A stretch of 28,627 nucleotides of DNA, taken from NCBI GenBank assembly GCA_009885205.1, contig VFLE01000193.1:1-28627 (forward strand), in the 5' to 3' direction. Position numbers and translations under genes: made by a program. This document shows positions 1-7,554 of this stretch, one piece after another (within the stretch, counting starts at the first letter, position 1; the number at the start of each line of letters is the position of its first letter). Source of the stretch: Candidatus Shapirobacteria bacterium (GTDB lineage Bacteria > Patescibacteriota > Microgenomatia > UBA12405). The notes under the pieces are model-generated. The model did no database searches and had not been told where the DNA came from. It was given only the letters and a program-made list of their open reading frames with translations.

Positions 1-265
1 TCACCTTTGTCCCCGCCGGAAAACACGTCCACCCACTTGTGCCGCCACAATACCCCGGACCTGAATCAGCACACTTTATAGTTGAACTTTGACAATATGT
101 CTCGTACTTATATGGTTGACCAAAATCAATTTGCTCAGTACAAGTTACATCCGAAGAATCACAAGAGCCAACAGAATAACAGGTCGCTGCGACAACCTCG
201 GTGAAACTAAACGAATAAAACACTCCCACCAAAGACACCACAAAAATCTTTGATGATAAATTCAT
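1..265 (-). CDS. Secreted cysteine-rich protein, C-terminus beyond the window edge
   Basis: This is the N-terminal 88 residues of a protein that runs off the left edge of the window. It begins MNLSSKIFVVSLVGVFYSFS and has a basic residue followed by a hydrophobic core and a small-residue stretch near AATC, which is a good signal peptide. The rest is cysteine-rich, with Cys at about 29, 35, 42, 58, 65, 73 and 81. The spacing C-x5-C-x6-C-x15-C-x6-C-x7-C matches almost exactly that of the protein encoded just upstream (335-955), so the two look like tandem paralogues. Shared landmarks include CDS, an FG pair, a Y-x-T-x-C stretch and PG-x-C. The likely location is extracytoplasmic, with disulfides. 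I do not recognise the family. A TATAAT box lies only 2 nt upstream of the ATG, so the true start or promoter is uncertain. Confidence 0.65.
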   Translation of the reverse strand, partial: MNLSSKIFVVSLVGVFYSFSFTEVVAATCYSVGSCDSSDVTCTEQIDFGQPYKYETYCQSSTIKCADSGPGYCGGTSGWTCFPAGTKV

Positions 266-334
266 ATATTATACTAGCACGCAACACTCCACAACGTCCA
301 TATTCCTAAACCACAATCAATGTTATTGAATAAA

Positions 335-955
335 TTATTTTTTTACGCGACAAACTGTATATCTCCCAGTTGATCCACCACTTAAATCAACCTTATCAGC
401 AGCTTCAGTATTACTTATTGATCTAGCTTTTAAAGTTGTCCCTTTTTCACTGCAATCTCCCGGAGACGTATCAAAGCAAAAGGTAGTAGCTCCCTCACAC
501 CAAGTCCTATAAAACATAGTCGCACCAAACTGACTGTCTGTTCCACAAGTGGTTTTTATCGCAGAGTCACAAGGATAATTTTCAATACAGTCGTATGTAT
601 CATTCGCACCAAGTTGATTTGCTTGCTGCATACTGAAAAGCGCATCCTTACCACCTACACCAAAACAAGAACCTGCAGCGTCACCTCCACCAATAACTGG
701 ATTTACATCTGGCAAACCAATCTGAGGACTTGTTCCACCGTCAATTATTGTAGAATTTTGTTGTGAAAGTGACGTTACCCCCGCCATAATAGCCAAACCA
801 GTACCAACAAGAGACACTACCACTTTTTTGTTAAGTATTATTTCTCCTTTTTTCCATGACTTCTTAACTGTTTCAAGCAAATTTATCCTTTTTGAAGTTG
901 AACTTTGAGGTTTAAAAGAAAGAGCACTTTCAATATTGTGATTAAATAAACTCAT
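335..955 (-). CDS. Membrane-anchored extracytoplasmic cysteine-rich protein, family unknown
   Basis: This is a 206-residue protein. About 43 basic, cytoplasm-like residues come first, then one hydrophobic segment at about 44-63 (VVVSLVGTGLAIMAGV), then a Ser/Thr/Gly/Asn-rich exported domain with eight cysteines near 97, 123, 129, 137, 153, 160, 168 and 202. The module from 123 to 168 has spacing C-x5-C-x7-C-x15-C-x6-C-x7-C, nearly identical to the gene downstream. The two also share VVSLVG in the hydrophobic segment and FG, Y-x-T-x-C and PG-x-C motifs. The long N-terminus suggests an uncleaved signal anchor. A strong sigma-70-type promoter precedes it. No function is recognised; a disulfide-stabilised surface or secreted role is an inference. 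Confidence 0.75.
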   Translation of the reverse strand: MSLFNHNIESALSFKPQSSTSKRINLLETVKKSWKKGEIILNKKVVVSLVGTGLAIMAGVTSLSQQNSTIIDGGTSPQIGLPDVNPVIGGGDAAGSCFGVGGKDALFSMQQANQLGANDTYDCIENYPCDSAIKTTCGTDSQFGATMFYRTWCEGATTFCFDTSPGDCSEKGTTLKARSISNTEAADKVDLSGGSTGRYTVCRVKK

Positions 956-982
956 TTTTTTTATTCAAAAAATAATTAATGA

Positions 983-1011
983 ATTATAACCTATAACATT
1001 GATTTTGTCAA
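983..1011 (-). promoter_or_regulatory. Consensus sigma-70-type promoter for the Cys-rich gene pair
   Basis: Read on the minus strand, TTGACA (1006-1011) and TATAAT (983-988) are both perfect and separated by exactly 17 bp. The box lies 27 nt upstream of the ATG at 955, so the mRNA would have a leader of roughly 20 nt. This is the best canonical promoter in the window. Confidence 0.85.
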
Positions 1012-1047
1012 CAGGGGAGTTATAGTAGGATATTATGGGGTAAATTT

Positions 1048-1076
1048 TTGTAGTATTGGAATGGCTAGAGTACAAT
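1048..1076 (+). promoter_or_regulatory. Probable promoter for the PIG-L deacetylase gene
   Basis: TTGTAG (1048-1053) and TACAAT (1071-1076) are separated by 17 bp on the plus strand. This would give a leader of about 110 nt before the ATG at 1193. The 956-1192 interval otherwise holds only this and the divergent promoter at 983-1011. Confidence 0.45.
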
Positions 1077-1192
1077 ACGCTGATCAATGGTCTGAACCAA
1101 ACCATTCAATATTAACTATCTAATCAGGGGACATTACATTGACTAGCGTGTTATTATGTGTAGAATTAAATAACCATCGGATGGTTGTCTTT

Positions 1193-1807
1193 ATGAATCA
1201 GTATAAAAATATTTCAATTATTGAACCTCATTATGACGATGCCTGGATAAATCTGGGTGGCTTCATTCTTTTGCATCCCGAAATAAATTTTCACATAATT
1301 TCCATTAGCTATGATGGGTTTAACAAAGCATACGAAACACAAAAAATATCACTTATCTTACCTAATGTTAAAACCACTGCGTTGAAGTTCAGAGGAATAC
1401 ACTGGAACATGAAACACAGAATTAAAGAAGAAAATTTTATCAGATATTTTTTGAAAATTAATAAGCTCAATTCGCTTTCAGATATATCTAAAATAATTGA
1501 GGAAAAATGTAAAAACGAAGATTTGGTTTTAATGCCGCTGGGCACGTTACACCCTCAACATATTGTTGTATCAAATATAAGATTAAATCTTCCAGTTAAA
1601 CACTATATCGAGTGGCCATACTGTTATGAAGAACCAGGGTATATTAACACTCTTATGGACAATGCAGAAGTCATCGATATCTCCAAGGTTATTAATCAAA
1701 AGACTGAAATATTTTCACAAGTTTACAAAACACAAATTGACCTACTTAAAATGTTACCAAAGTCAGGCACTATTTTATCCGACAGAACTCAAGAAATAAT
1801 TGTCTAG
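1193..1807 (+). CDS. PIG-L/LmbE family deacetylase
   Basis: This is a 204-residue protein of the PIG-L family, zinc enzymes that remove the N-acetyl group from GlcNAc-type sugars in glycolipids or small metabolites. The diagnostic N-terminal motif is EPHYDDAWINLGG (about 11-23), matching the PHxDD metal site. The second part of the site is the downstream PLGTLHPQH (about 132-140), with HPQH in place of the usual HPDH. I chose the ATG at 1193 over the longer TTG start at 1139 because the domain begins directly after it and a weak GG-rich SD (CGGATGG) precedes it. It lies beside, and convergent with, an acyltransferase, a methyltransferase and two glycosyltransferases, which suggests a role in making or trimming a surface glycan. 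The substrate is unknown. Confidence 0.8.
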   Translation: MNQYKNISIIEPHYDDAWINLGGFILLHPEINFHIISISYDGFNKAYETQKISLILPNVKTTALKFRGIHWNMKHRIKEENFIRYFLKINKLNSLSDISKIIEEKCKNEDLVLMPLGTLHPQHIVVSNIRLNLPVKHYIEWPYCYEEPGYINTLMDNAEVIDISKVINQKTEIFSQVYKTQIDLLKMLPKSGTILSDRTQEIIV

Positions 1808-1827
1808 TAAAACAAATCTGATTATTA

Positions 1828-2838
1828 TTAATTTATCTGATGGAGTATTAGATTTTTACCGCCTATTTTATATTTATATGGTTCGTTTCCCCTTGAGTAA
1901 TCGATGGTTACTAATTTATATTTTTGGACCAAATATTTTTCGATTAGATATATTGATATCAGACCAGGTGACAATTTTGCAAAATTTCTATTATATGATG
2001 CTAGATAATTTAAAAAATAAGAATTCTCATAAAAGTATAATCTGCTTGCGATATATTTTTTACCTAAAAATAACTCAAAAATACAACACCTTTTCTTAAT
2101 TGAATCGATATCTATTAAAGTCATCATAAATTTCTCAAAATGTACAGAAAAAGCCCCAATAGCATCTTCGTTGTTGTGCAAAAAGAAGTTTTCTTTCCTG
2201 TGACGCAATAGTCTTTTAAGTGATTTGTTGAAATTTGGATATGTGCCTTCGATTGTTTGGAGATTAAATTTTTCAATTGCAATATTTTTTTTTATTCTTG
2301 TTAATAATTTATTAGAAAATTTTTTATCCACTACATTGGCTTGATTTGTTGCCTTTAAACTATATAAACCAAGAACATAAGGCGTTTGAGATTCCTTAAT
2401 TTCAATTTTCTTGTCATTAAGTTCTAATAACTTATTAACACACTCCACTTCCTTTTGATTAAACAATAAATCAATATTAATTTTATACCCCATCAATTTA
2501 AGTTCATTTAACCCCTCAATTATTATAGTTTCTACATTATTTCCATATATTGATAGAAAATTACAGTCATTGTATGGTGTTCCAATTGGTTCTAATGTGT
2601 TTGAATCTTCTTTTGTGGTTTGCAATCCCAAGTAGATTGGATCTTTAAACTCAGTGTCTGATAATTTGACAATGACGGGGTGATTAGAAGAAAAACTTGA
2701 AGTAAAAGAATCAATCCACTCTTTAGATCCAAACAAATACCTAATGTCTCCCATTATTTCTATTGAAGGGAATGGAATAGCTCCTATATTAGTAAAATCT
2801 TTCAGAATTTCAACCTTAAGCTTTTTTTTCATAATCAT
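1828..2838 (-). CDS. CelD/BcsL-type GNAT acyltransferase (Acetyltransf_6-like)
   Basis: This is a protein of about 336 residues. The C-terminal half shows the pattern of the CelD/FemAB-like double-GNAT family: a segment near GKKYIASRLYFYENSYFLNY, then YLASYNRNFAKLSPGLISIY, then the closing IDYSRGNEPYKYKIGG. In this family the Y-x2-YK signature marks the acyl-CoA site. Such proteins usually acylate sugars or polysaccharide precursors. ATG at 2838 or 2832 is more likely than the TTG at 2847. All overlap the end of the upstream methyltransferase gene, so the two are translationally coupled. This is the last gene of a minus-strand glycan operon and converges with the PIG-L gene 20 bp away. The exact substrate cannot be told. 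Confidence 0.7.
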   Translation of the reverse strand: MIMKKKLKVEILKDFTNIGAIPFPSIEIMGDIRYLFGSKEWIDSFTSSFSSNHPVIVKLSDTEFKDPIYLGLQTTKEDSNTLEPIGTPYNDCNFLSIYGNNVETIIIEGLNELKLMGYKINIDLLFNQKEVECVNKLLELNDKKIEIKESQTPYVLGLYSLKATNQANVVDKKFSNKLLTRIKKNIAIEKFNLQTIEGTYPNFNKSLKRLLRHRKENFFLHNNEDAIGAFSVHFEKFMMTLIDIDSIKKRCCIFELFLGKKYIASRLYFYENSYFLNYLASYNRNFAKLSPGLISIYLIEKYLVQKYKLVTIDYSRGNEPYKYKIGGKNLILHQIN

Positions 2839-3508
2839 ATTCTGCAAAATATTTATCCAGAATAGGTTTCAACTCACTAAAACCTTGAAAAACTGATTCA
2901 GAATATAAAAATGTGTCATTCCAAAAAAATATATCACTCCAAATTCGATGTCTCGTTATGTATTTATCAACTATTTTTTGATTTGTAAACTTGAAGGACA
3001 TTAGTGAATTTAATTTTGGAATAAAATGTAGTTCATTTGATAAATATTCTACAATCCATTTATGTTTATCAAAGCCTCGATATTTTACTGATTCTGGATA
3101 CGCATCAATACCTTTTTGACATTCAATCCACATTGTTGGTGTTGTTATTACACCTCTTTTTGCAACTCTAGTCATTTCTTTACAGACGAATATTGGATCA
3201 CGAACATCCTCCAAAGTTTGACCGCAATGGACAAAATCAAACTCTTTATCTTTAAATGGCCATGTATCCTTGCAAATATCAAACTCTACCCATGTATTTT
3301 TTGAATAATGTTCGCGGCCTTTTCCAACATTTCCTCCTGCACCTCTAGATTCATAAGGTAATGTATCTATGACAGTATTTGCTCTGTTAAGTGGCTTCCA
3401 CCATCCACCTACATCAAGCACATTGTCAGATTTACAAATAGCTTTTTCAATTGAGTCAATATCTCCTGGAAATGGATCATAGAATCTATGGTAGTCATTT
3501 TTTTTCAT
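2816..3508 (-). CDS. Class I SAM-dependent methyltransferase
   Basis: This 230-residue protein has a class I methyltransferase core. Motif I is NVLDVGGWWKP (about 29-39), the acidic strand-2 position is near TVID, and the post-motif region is FDFVHCGQTLEDVRDP, which matches Methyltransf_11-like enzymes (the usual 'h..vleHv.dp' stretch). It is followed by a VITTPT strand. No target-recognition domain is visible. Because it sits between two glycosyltransferases upstream and an acyltransferase downstream, methylation of a sugar or glycan intermediate is the likely role. The ATG at 3508 is preceded by a weak AGGTAG SD. The gene overlaps the downstream gene by about 20 nt and lies 44 bp after the preceding glycosyltransferase. 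Confidence 0.75.
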   Translation of the reverse strand: MKKNDYHRFYDPFPGDIDSIEKAICKSDNVLDVGGWWKPLNRANTVIDTLPYESRGAGGNVGKGREHYSKNTWVEFDICKDTWPFKDKEFDFVHCGQTLEDVRDPIFVCKEMTRVAKRGVITTPTMWIECQKGIDAYPESVKYRGFDKHKWIVEYLSNELHFIPKLNSLMSFKFTNQKIVDKYITRHRIWSDIFFWNDTFLYSESVFQGFSELKPILDKYFAEYDYEKKA

Positions 3509-3552
3509 ATGTTTCTACCTGTAGTTTATCATTTAATATGAGCTTTTATATA

Positions 3553-4707
3553 TTAATTTACTCTAGGAACATTCCATACCAGGTTTTCAGTAGCTAATTT
3601 TTTGGTTATCTCCAAATATAATTCTGGATGTTTAAGAAAATATTCAATTAAATTTGCAATTTCTAGAGGACTTTCACGTACAAAAATATATTTATCAATA
3701 TAATGTTCAAAGCCACTTGAGCCTAAAAAGGTGGTAATGATTGGCATTCTATTTTCAAGGGCTTCCTGGATCTTTATTTTTAGTCCACTTCCGAAATATA
3801 TTGGTGCCACTAAAATATTACCCCAATTCCAATATTCATCAATGTTTTCTACATAATCAATTACCAATACATTATCCTTATCGATTAAATCGCGTAATAT
3901 ATTTGCTCCGTTTCCAACTATTCTAAATTCGAATCTTATTCCTTTCTCTTCTAATAAAGGAATTATTTCTCTTATTATGTTTATTGCTGCGTGTTTGTTG
4001 GGATGATAATTAAAATTTCCTAAATACATCAACTTTATTATTTTTCCATAAATTATCTTTGGGATAGTATTGATTTTCTTGTTGTCAAATTTTGGAGGTA
4101 TTGTAACTACTTTTGACGGATCAGAGATTCTTCCGCTTATTTGCTCTGCGTCTTTTTTGGTTATAGTAAGTACTTTAGATGCCGAATTCCAAGCAAGATT
4201 TTCATGTTTTTGTAATTTTTTAAGATAATCCTTAAAAATAGTTATATCTGCTTTGCATAGACTTTCACTATCAATTACTTGATTAACAATTTCACTTTCA
4301 ATGTTTTGTTCTGAGAAAATAATTGAAGAACATAATCCAAGCAAAGATGTTGGCATTATTATTCCCCTCTCAATATGAACTAAATCAAAATTTTTTAGAT
4401 TATTCTTTAACCAAAATAAAACATTATTGGTATGAAATCTTTTAAATAAATTTTCTGTCATTGAATACTTGCTGAGTCTACATTCTGCCTCTGGAACTGC
4501 AGATAATATTGTCGCACCACTAATGAGATTATCTAAGTGTGATAAGTTTGCGGTATCTTTATTTACATCTCTGGTTATACATAAAAGATGGATGTCATAA
4601 CTACTACCTAATTCTGTTAATAATTGGAGCTCACGTTTCCTACCTCCAGATACGACTGGGTATGGCAAACTTCCACAAATAAATAGTGCCCTCTTTTTAA
4701 TCAACAT
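3553..4707 (-). CDS. GT4-family glycosyltransferase
   Basis: This is a 384-residue GT-B fold glycosyltransferase. The N-terminal acceptor domain opens with ALFICGSLPYPVVSGGRKRE, the typical Gly-rich start of GT4 enzymes that work on lipid-linked glycans. The C-terminal nucleotide-sugar domain has IKLMYLGNFNYHPNKHA and the donor-site segment FGSGLKIKIQEALENRMPI followed by TTFLGSSGF, with the E of 'EAL' as the usual second Glu of the EX7E motif. The ATG overlaps the stop of the upstream glycosyltransferase by 11 nt, so the two are one transcription unit. It probably adds a sugar to a membrane-lipid-linked glycan at the inner face of the membrane. Donor and acceptor are unknown. Confidence 0.85.
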   Translation of the reverse strand: MLIKKRALFICGSLPYPVVSGGRKRELQLLTELGSSYDIHLLCITRDVNKDTANLSHLDNLISGATILSAVPEAECRLSKYSMTENLFKRFHTNNVLFWLKNNLKNFDLVHIERGIIMPTSLLGLCSSIIFSEQNIESEIVNQVIDSESLCKADITIFKDYLKKLQKHENLAWNSASKVLTITKKDAEQISGRISDPSKVVTIPPKFDNKKINTIPKIIYGKIIKLMYLGNFNYHPNKHAAINIIREIIPLLEEKGIRFEFRIVGNGANILRDLIDKDNVLVIDYVENIDEYWNWGNILVAPIYFGSGLKIKIQEALENRMPIITTFLGSSGFEHYIDKYIFVRESPLEIANLIEYFLKHPELYLEITKKLATENLVWNVPRVN

Positions 4708-5857
4708 ATTTACTTGTTTTTTTTAAAACCTCGTCATAAAAATCCAGATATTTAGTTACAAACTTCTCAGGTGAATGATTTTTAATGACATAACGCTCAG
4801 CATTTAATAAAATCTCATTAATTTTTTTATTAGATTGGGATACAAATGTAATTATTTCCTTAGCAATTTTTTGTGAATTATTTGACGTTAATAGCAACCC
4901 CCTCTCATTCTTTCCAACTAGTTTCTTCATATATCCAACATCTCTTGTTACAACCAGTGTCCTTGAGCTCATTGCTTCCAATGCGACTCTTGGACATCCC
5001 TCGCTATCAGAAACAATCAACAAAATGTCTATATTGTACAATTCTTCTTCAATATTACTTTTATATCCCATGAAAACGATTCTCTCATCGTTAGTCTTTT
5101 TTAGAGTTGAGACAACATACTCCTGTTGGGATCCAGCACCAATAATTAAAAACCCCCATTTTGGTTTTATTTTAAGTAGTTCCTTGTAAACGTCGATTGC
5201 TAAATCAACCCGTTTTTCTGATGATAATCTACCAATAAAAGAAAGACAAGCACTATCCTTTTTTGAGGACATGACGAGTTTGTTTGAATTAATATATTTC
5301 TGGACTACCTTTGGACTACTCATTTTCACAGCGGTTTTCATATGACGCACCAAGGCATGCTTATTTTTCCACCAATTAACTACTTTAATTTGTTTTGGAT
5401 CTACGACAATTATTCCATCAAAAAACGGAATCGTCAGATAATCATAAAAAGTTTTTAAAAGAATATTAAATGGTTGTTTTATCCATCCATGTGTTGTCGT
5501 TACATAAGCACAGTCTATTTTTGGCCAATGTAATAATTTCTGAAATATTTTATAGAGTGAAACTAAATAGTTAGAGTCATATCCATGCGTATGAATAATT
5601 TTTGGTTGCAGTTTTTCAACAATGTCTTTTAGTAAAAATACAGATTTAATTAATGAATTTTTCTTTTCGTCGAGAAAAATTGTTTTAATTTTTCTATTTT
5701 TTATCAAATCACTAAAACCACCCTTTCGGGTGTATAAAATAGTACTTTTACTCTCAGAATAACTATCAATCATCTCACACAGTTCGAGGGAGTAGAGATC
5801 ATTACCCCCTATGTTTTGTCCAATTTGAGGATAGATAATGTGTAATATTTGGTTCAT
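4697..5857 (-). CDS. GT4-family glycosyltransferase
   Basis: This 386-residue GT-B enzyme is the first gene of the minus-strand glycan operon. The N-terminus ILHIIYPQIGQNIGGNDLYS carries the GG loop of GT4 acceptor domains, and IIHTHGYDSNYL is the usual 'HxH' strand. The C-terminal Rossmann domain has LSFIGRLSSEKRVDLAID, the GRL-x3-K signature, then LIIGAGSQQ, and the donor-binding segment SDSEGCPRVALEAMSSRTLV. All family hallmarks are present. The product probably builds a cell-surface glycan together with the next three genes. It is divergent from the RNA methyltransferase gene at 5927, with about 69 bp between them. Confidence 0.88.
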   Translation of the reverse strand: MNQILHIIYPQIGQNIGGNDLYSLELCEMIDSYSESKSTILYTRKGGFSDLIKNRKIKTIFLDEKKNSLIKSVFLLKDIVEKLQPKIIHTHGYDSNYLVSLYKIFQKLLHWPKIDCAYVTTTHGWIKQPFNILLKTFYDYLTIPFFDGIIVVDPKQIKVVNWWKNKHALVRHMKTAVKMSSPKVVQKYINSNKLVMSSKKDSACLSFIGRLSSEKRVDLAIDVYKELLKIKPKWGFLIIGAGSQQEYVVSTLKKTNDERIVFMGYKSNIEEELYNIDILLIVSDSEGCPRVALEAMSSRTLVVTRDVGYMKKLVGKNERGLLLTSNNSQKIAKEIITFVSQSNKKINEILLNAERYVIKNHSPEKFVTKYLDFYDEVLKKTSKYVD

Positions 5858-5873
5858 TTATAAATTAGAGTTT

Positions 5874-5879
5874 ATTATA
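5874..5879 (-). promoter_or_regulatory. Probable -10 box for the glycan operon
   Basis: On the minus strand this is a perfect TATAAT, 16 nt upstream of the first glycosyltransferase ATG. I see no convincing -35 box at 16-18 bp. It would drive the four minus-strand genes 5857 to 1828. Confidence 0.45.
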
Positions 5880-5926
5880 CTACTAACTTTAAATTACTCC
5901 TGTTTTACTTTTAATTATTAATATAT

Positions 5927-6985
5927 ATGGCTAACAATGATAAAATAAGCTCACAGACAATGAATTTTCAAAATAAATATTTTTCAACCTTTGCTTCTGG
6001 TTTTGAATCAGTAATTGAAGATTTGCTAAAAAGATCATTAGGAAATGTGGAAATAGAATTACTTCTTGACGGTTTAGTTGTATATTCTACAAACTCGACG
6101 ATAGATAGAATTAAACGAATTAATTTTTTTACTAATAGTTTTTTGTTGTTTCGCTTCTTCCCTAAGAGTGGAAATGTGACTATTGAGAAAATGATGACAG
6201 TGGTTTTGAAGGATAGAGATAGGTTACATTTTCACTTACCATCAAACTTAACTACTTTTAGAATTATTACATCAAAAGAGAACCAACATGTTTCAATTAA
6301 CCAGGGACTGATGATTAATATGGAAAAATTGATTAGTAGAAATTTTCATTTGAGGCCAGATAGAAGTAACCCAAAAATGCAGTTTTGGTTTTTAACTCGA
6401 AGTGAAGGTTATGGTTTTTTTGGGATGAGATTAACTAAACATCAGGATTATGCCGATATTTTGCAAAAGGGAGAACTAAGACCTGAATTAGCCGATATTT
6501 TGTGTCAATTATCAGAACCACAAAAAACCGATATATTTATTGACCCATTCGCTGGATCTGGTGCAATACCAATGGAAAGAGCAAAAAATTTTTCCTATAA
6601 CCATATATACATTGGAGACATAGATTCAAGAATGATTGACAAACTGAAATTTAAAATAAAAAAAGAAAACGCTATTACTCTCGGGAGCTGGGATGCGACT
6701 AAACTTGATGATTTTAAAAATGATTCGATTAATAAAATTGTTACTGATCCACCATGGGGATATTTTGGAAATGTCAATATTGACCTAAATGGCCTTTACA
6801 ATAGGATGTTGACCTCATTTTATCGAATCTTAAAAAAAGACGGTATTATAGTAATTTTAGTTGGTGATAGAATTTTTTTTGAAAAAATACTATCAAAATT
6901 TACTGATAAATTTCAACTAAAAACTAAATTGTATGTTTTGGTTTCGGGTAAAAAAGCAGGAGTTTATAAGCTAAGAAAGATATGA
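5927..6985 (+). CDS. THUMP/UPF0020-type RNA methyltransferase
   Basis: This 352-residue protein has the layout of the Trm14/Trm11/RlmL-like methyltransferases that modify guanine N2 in tRNA or rRNA. The N-terminal 130 residues (YFSTFASGFESVIEDLL onward) fit a degenerate THUMP-like RNA-binding region. The linker KGELRPELADIL is typical. The catalytic domain has motif I DPFAGSGAIPMERA (about 206-219), an acidic GDID at motif II, and motif IV DPPWG (about 274-278). The exact target nucleotide is not clear. It starts 69 bp from the divergent glycan operon. Its stop TGA overlaps the ATG of a tiny Ham1-like remnant (ATGA), suggesting it was once followed by a coupled pyrophosphatase gene. Confidence 0.82.
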   Translation: MANNDKISSQTMNFQNKYFSTFASGFESVIEDLLKRSLGNVEIELLLDGLVVYSTNSTIDRIKRINFFTNSFLLFRFFPKSGNVTIEKMMTVVLKDRDRLHFHLPSNLTTFRIITSKENQHVSINQGLMINMEKLISRNFHLRPDRSNPKMQFWFLTRSEGYGFFGMRLTKHQDYADILQKGELRPELADILCQLSEPQKTDIFIDPFAGSGAIPMERAKNFSYNHIYIGDIDSRMIDKLKFKIKKENAITLGSWDATKLDDFKNDSINKIVTDPPWGYFGNVNIDLNGLYNRMLTSFYRILKKDGIIVILVGDRIFFEKILSKFTDKFQLKTKLYVLVSGKKAGVYKLRKI

Positions 6986-7035
6986 ATATATTAATTGCCA
7001 CTACTAGTCAATATAAAGTTAGTAAAATAAAATAA
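6982..7035 (+). pseudogene. 17-codon remnant resembling the N-terminus of Ham1/RdgB NTP pyrophosphatase
   Basis: The ATG overlaps the stop of the methyltransferase gene in an ATGA, as in a translationally coupled operon. The product would be MNILIATTSQYKVSKIK and then TAA. Ham1/RdgB proteins typically start with a strand and loop like 'ILIATTNQGKIKEI', so the peptide fits the first 15 residues of that house-cleaning enzyme. Nothing further of the family is visible in any frame before the VOC gene starts at 7042. I infer a deletion that left only the start. The match is short and could be chance. Confidence 0.4.
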
Positions 7036-7041
7036 TAAAGT

Positions 7042-7457
7042 ATGAAATTTTTACCAATATTGGTTGAGTTTTTGGTTACTGATTTTACTAAAAGTTTAAA
7101 TTTTTATATCGATATTATTGGATTCAAGGTTGAATATCAAAGAAAAACCCCCAACTTTGCTTTTTTGTCATACAACGGCAGTCAAATAATGATTCAAGAA
7201 TTAAAACCCAGTGAAAAAGAAATAGAAAAACTAGAATACCCGTTTGGACGAGGCATTAATTTCCAAATTGAAACAGATAGTGTTCAAACTATTATTGATT
7301 CATTAGCTAAAAGTAATTACTCCCTCAAAAGAGAAAAAAAGATAGTTGGTACAGAGAGAACAATATTCTTCATGGTTGCCGAGAAATTTTAGTTACAGAT
7401 CCGGACGGATATTTACTAAGATTTTCAGAAGAGTTGGGAGAAAAGACATTGTTATAA
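7042..7457 (+). CDS. VOC/glyoxalase-bleomycin-resistance protein with an internal -1 frameshift
   Basis: The first frame (7042-7392, 116 codons) starts like a VOC-superfamily protein: PILVEFLVTDFTKSLNFYID, then IIGFKVEYQRKTPNFAFLSY. It then loses similarity and stops. The family's C-terminal signature continues in the -1 frame from about 7341 to the TAA at 7455-7457: DSWYRENNILHGCREILVTD, then DPDGYLLRFSE. The two parts join at GAA AAA AAG (7333-7341), and A_AAA_AAG at 7335-7341 is a canonical -1 slippery heptamer like that of E. coli dnaX. A single added A there would also restore the frame. The joined product would be about 138 residues, normal for the family. It may be programmed frameshifting, transcriptional slippage, a recent pseudogene or a sequencing indel in an A7 run. 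Substrate unknown. Confidence 0.7.
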
Positions 7458-7543
7458 TTGAACTTACCTATTAAATTAAAACCCCACAACTTCCGTCCAA
7501 ATCTGTTCTAATGCGGGGAGCAGAGCATAACGGATAATTTCTG

Positions 7544-7549
7544 TATAAT
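7544..7549 (+). promoter_or_regulatory. -10 box placed for a leaderless transcript (kinase gene at 7555)
   Basis: TATAAT ends 5 nt before the ATG at 7555. Transcription starting about 7 nt downstream of the box would begin at or next to the start codon. No SD is present. The preceding stretch 7458-7543 shows no gene. Confidence 0.55.
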
Positions 7550-7554
7550 TAACC

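Noticed and set aside
1139..1192. TTG-initiated N-terminal extension of the PIG-L protein
   Set aside because: The 18 added residues do not resemble the family, and the domain starts directly after the ATG at 1193.
1800..2099. 99-codon plus-strand frame
   Set aside because: Lies antisense within the CelD-like gene, with no family features; a shadow of the real minus-strand gene.
7476..7528. Short RNA gene or terminator from the CCCC...GGGG stretch before the kinase gene
   Set aside because: Only a four-pair stem with a long loop, and no T-run follows.
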